Assembly: GCF_900112005.1 (NCBI RefSeq)
Contig: NZ_FOKK01000008.1
Location: 166,523 to 230,522, forward strand
Length of the DNA stretch: 64,000 bases
From: Algoriphagus aquimarinus
Lineage (GTDB): Bacteria; Bacteroidota; Bacteroidia; Cytophagales; Cyclobacteriaceae
Direction: 5' to 3'
Positions 61,831 to 64,000 of this stretch are shown piece by piece. The notes beneath the pieces are model-generated. The model saw only the letters and a program-made list of their open reading frames with translations, was not told the DNA's origin and made no database searches. Within the stretch, counting starts at the first letter, position 1, and each line of letters starts with the position of its first letter. Both the position numbers and the translations under genes were made by a program.

Positions 61831-61875
61831 TATAAAAAAATGCCCTCAAAAAGCGATTAGCTTCAGAGGGCATTT
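61831..61875 (-). terminator. Terminator of the cyclophilin gene
   Basis: A 10-bp stem AAATGCCCTC / GAGGGCATTT (61838-61875) with an 18-nt loop is followed on the minus strand by seven T. It lies 22 bp past the cyclophilin stop. Confidence 0.85.
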
Positions 61876-61896
61876 GTTGATGGGTCCAAAAATCTA

Positions 61897-62334
61897 TTAA
61901 GATTCTGAAACTATAATTTTTTCGATTTTGTCTCCGGCTTTGATTTCATCTATAATATCCAAGCCTTCTACTACTTTACCGAAGCACGTATGATTTCTGT
62001 CAAGGTGAGCTGTATTGTCTCTGCTATGGCAAATAAAGAATTGAGATCCTCCAGTATTTCTACCCGCGTGAGCCATAGAAAGTACTCCTCGCTCGTGATG
62101 TTGGTTTTCGCCATCTAATTCACAATTGATGTGATAACCTGGTCCACCTGTGCCATTTCCCTTAGGACAGCCACCCTGTATCACAAAATTAGGAATAACT
62201 CTATGAAAGGTCAGTCCATCATAAAAACCTTTGTTTGCAAGGTCAATGAAATTCTGAACTGCGAGAGGTGCATCCTTCTCGTAAAACTCCACTTTCATCG
62301 TGCCTTTTTCAGTAATCAATTCTGCTGTCTTCAT
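61897..62334 (-). CDS. Peptidyl-prolyl cis-trans isomerase, cyclophilin type
   Basis: A 145-aa cytoplasmic cyclophilin. The catalytic Arg is in [13 protein letters not shown], and GGSQFFICH and [13 protein letters not shown] are the other conserved blocks. Short, as in bacterial PpiB-type proteins without an extra domain. It catalyses proline isomerisation during protein folding. No signal peptide. Single gene with its own terminator. Confidence 0.95.
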   Translation of the reverse strand: MKTAELITEKGTMKVEFYEKDAPLAVQNFIDLANKGFYDGLTFHRVIPNFVIQGGCPKGNGTGGPGYHINCELDGENQHHERGVLSMAHAGRNTGGSQFFICHSRDNTAHLDRNHTCFGKVVEGLDIIDEIKAGDKIEKIIVSES

Positions 62335-62783
62335 CTTTTCAGGTATTTGTTATGTCTGATCTGTCGTTTTTCGAAATCTAAGCTTTGCAAAAATATAACA
62401 ATTCAGGAAAGAATTAGTACTTGATTCATAGATAGCATGCTTTTCATAACTCCCTATAGTTTTATTGATAGCTATTTAAATGTTATTCGAATAGCTATTT
62501 TTATAAATCACTCCCGCCAATTAATAGGTAATTGACTTACAATCAATAGCTAATAAATTTGAGGAAATACTTATAAGTTTAATTGTAGGATTTCCTTTGG
62601 GTGGGAAGAAATATTACCTTTTCATCAAAAGATTTTTTTGAAAGGAATTTATGACAGTTATCTATTTCTCTTTTAGTTTTATTTATAAAACTCTAATTAT
62701 TTATTCCTTAGACTCTGATTTTGCCGCAGTTAGTGTAAGTAATTTGAACTAATCAGCCGCTAAAGATGAATGAGTTTAAACTC
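62335..62783. other. 449-bp AT-rich intergenic region
   Basis: Between the cyclophilin start and the terminator of the PRC-barrel gene. AT-rich with many stop codons in all frames; no gene, repeat or RNA motif recognised. It should hold the cyclophilin promoter, but no clear TAnnTTTG box with spaced TTG was found on the minus strand. Confidence 0.4.
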
Positions 62784-62817
62784 AAAAAAGGCTAATCCAA
62801 TTTTGGATTAGCCTTTT
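62784..62817 (-). terminator. Terminator of the PRC-barrel gene
   Basis: A perfect 15-bp stem AAAAGGCTAATCCAA / TTGGATTAGCCTTTT (62786-62817) with a 2-nt loop, followed on the minus strand by T and GAGTTT. It lies 20 bp past the stop. Confidence 0.88.
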
Positions 62818-62836
62818 ATAAATCCTTGATTATCCA

Positions 62837-63367
62837 TTATAACAAAGGATCTCCTCCTCTTCGAATATCGGATTGTCTTTGGCCACGGTGATCCATCTCT
62901 AAGAACCCATCGCCGGATTGACGATCTCGAATCTGAGTTGATTGCATATCAAATCGATCTTCGTCATTGTAGTAGGATCTATTTACGTGGTCATACCTTC
63001 CATAGAGACTTCGGGATTCCTCACTATAAAAGGTTCGCATGTCATGAATAAATTCTGCTTGCGGTCCAGAAGGCCAGTTATCTTCATCAAATCCAGGCGC
63101 ATTTTCCAAGGTCTCTTTGATTTCCTTGACGATGATTACATCATCTTGCTTTGGATTAAACTCGAATGACTCAAATGGTAGAGCTAAAAGCTTTGAACCT
63201 AGGTTCAAAAATCCCTCGTCCACTTTTAGAACTACATAATCAACTTGACCAGTTGAAGTATTGATCATAATATCCTTAATGGATCCTACCGATTCATCTC
63301 TTGCAGTTTTTACTTTACATGAAGTAGCAGTAGAGCTACTAATTTGGGAATGAAGTGAGTTATTCAT
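62837..63367 (-). CDS. PRC-barrel domain protein
   Basis: A 176-aa protein with one PRC-barrel beta domain at about 15-90 (SVGSIKDIMINTSTGQVDYVVLKVDEGFLNLGSKLLALPFESF). The C-terminal half is hydrophilic and acidic/arginine rich (YGRYDHVNRSYYNDEDRF), likely disordered. PRC-barrel proteins of this type are often stress or RNA-associated, but no role is known here. No signal peptide. Monocistronic with a strong terminator. Confidence 0.88.
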   Translation of the reverse strand: MNNSLHSQISSSTATSCKVKTARDESVGSIKDIMINTSTGQVDYVVLKVDEGFLNLGSKLLALPFESFEFNPKQDDVIIVKEIKETLENAPGFDEDNWPSGPQAEFIHDMRTFYSEESRSLYGRYDHVNRSYYNDEDRFDMQSTQIRDRQSGDGFLEMDHRGQRQSDIRRGGDPLL

Positions 63368-63813
63368 TTTGTTAGTTGGTTAGTGAATTTATTATTTGAT
63401 TCACTACATTCTATATGTGTGCCATTGGGTATTTCGTCGTCTAATGGCCATTAAAAGCATTTTCAAAGCTATGTCTTGAGAATGTATTTCCCTTTTCGTG
63501 GAATGAAATCCCAGCTGTAAGGAGTTTGCACGGATTAAGTAGTCGCTATTTTTCTACTCACCACACAAATCATTTACCACTACATTAAAAAATAACTAAC
63601 TGCCAAGTGTCCAATGGATTCCATAACTCAGCTTATTCTTTAGATAATAAACTCAGGATAAATGCGGATATTTCGGCTTTAGGAATGGGTACGCAGCTTG
63701 TTATTTTTTCAAAAGAGTATTCTACTGAAATGGAATACAAACCTTTTGAGGCAAGTTGTTAGTCAGGTTCTTAAAGACACCAATAAAAGCATACAAAAAT
63801 AGCATCCTTCAAA
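63368..63813. other. 446-bp intergenic region
   Basis: Between the PRC-barrel gene and the edge gene, which are divergent. No repeat, RNA motif or small ORF is recognised; promoters for both genes must lie here. Confidence 0.35.
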
Positions 63814-64000
63814 ATGGCAGTCAAAATCACCCCTGTTTCTCAAAATTTAGCATTTAACACGCATGTGGATCACGTTGCAAAAGAGTTTAGTTTTTTAATC
63901 TCCGAGTTTGAATTTGCTTTGTCTAAAAATGAATTTGTAGGCAGAGAGTTTTGGATAGTATATTCTAAAGAGCTGATCGATATTGAAATTTTATTTGAAG
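63814..64000 (+). CDS. Unknown protein, N-terminal part
   Basis: ATG at 63814 (MAVKITPVSQNLAFNTHVDH) opens a frame that runs to the window edge without a stop (62 codons). Residues about 25-62 (SFLISEFEFALSKNEFVG; FWIVYSKELIDIEILFE) look like regular secondary structure. No family is recognised from this fragment. It is kept as a gene because the frame stays open through AT-rich DNA and a plausible start follows a 446-bp gap. Confidence 0.6.
   Translation, partial: MAVKITPVSQNLAFNTHVDHVAKEFSFLISEFEFALSKNEFVGREFWIVYSKELIDIEILFE

Overview
The window comes from the chromosome of a Bacteroidota bacterium, most likely a Cytophagales member of the Cyclobacteriaceae (Algoriphagus-like). The evidence is the gene content: SusC/SusD pairs, FecI/FecR-type ECF sigma/anti-sigma pairs, DUF4974 and STN domains, DUF2911, YHYH and GIN-domain proteins, Gram-negative lipoboxes, few Shine-Dalgarno sequences and an AT-rich composition. 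The genus is an inference; no 16S or marker comparison was possible. No tRNA, rRNA, CRISPR array, transposase or phage gene was found.

Layout. 0-8.6 kb: edge-truncated BKACE enzyme, M28 peptidase lipoprotein, P-type cation ATPase, DUF2911 protein, Gfo/Idh/MocA oxidoreductase and NAPE-PLD-like hydrolase. 8.9-19.6 kb (minus strand): sigma - FecR - SusC(STN) - SusD - DUF1080 (3-keto-disaccharide hydrolase family) - beta-propeller/cytochrome c protein, a TonB-dependent glycan locus under trans-envelope control. 19.8-22.1 kb: HMA-AraC regulator, ABM-domain protein and a GIN/DUF4097 lipoprotein. 22.5-27.8 kb (minus): a second sigma/FecR pair whose partner is not a TonB receptor but an STN-domain protein with a 15-16-residue surface solenoid, plus a paralogue and a small acyl-carrier-like protein. 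The sigma gene and the small-protein gene carry the same ECF-type promoter motif (ACTAAGGGTAA, 14-nt spacer, GTCATA). This is the best candidate for an undescribed system. 27.8-36.2 kb (minus): L-rhamnose / pectin side-chain locus (two-domain rhamnogalacturonan acetylesterase, RhaM, GH106 rhamnosidase, NCS1-type permease with a 63-aa partner, L-rhamnose isomerase). 36.4-38.2 kb (minus): TPP riboswitch, PnuT-type thiamine transporter and an acyl-CoA-dehydrogenase-like flavoprotein.

38.4-44.6 kb (plus): DUF3857-transglutaminase-DUF2569 protein, then a compact run of sigma, short anti-sigma, CpxP-like, YHYH, MORN and SCO1 genes that looks like an envelope metal/redox response unit. 44.8-63.4 kb: mostly housekeeping genes (S9 peptidase, HPt protein, deoxynucleoside kinase, 3-hydroxyacyl-CoA dehydrogenase, CvfB, ROK kinase, sterol-desaturase family protein, ParE and ParC, TrmH-type methyltransferase, cyclophilin, PRC-barrel protein), with small genes at 47.7 kb and 50.7 kb and an edge-truncated unknown gene at 63.8 kb.

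Intergenic DNA carries several families of short palindromic or dispersed repeats (near 6.0, 8.8, 22.2-22.4, 26.0-26.2, 29.3-29.5, 31.3-31.4 and 48.6-49.0 kb). Some read into neighbouring frames and create false N-terminal extensions. Several starts were therefore moved downstream or to non-ATG codons, as explained in each entry.
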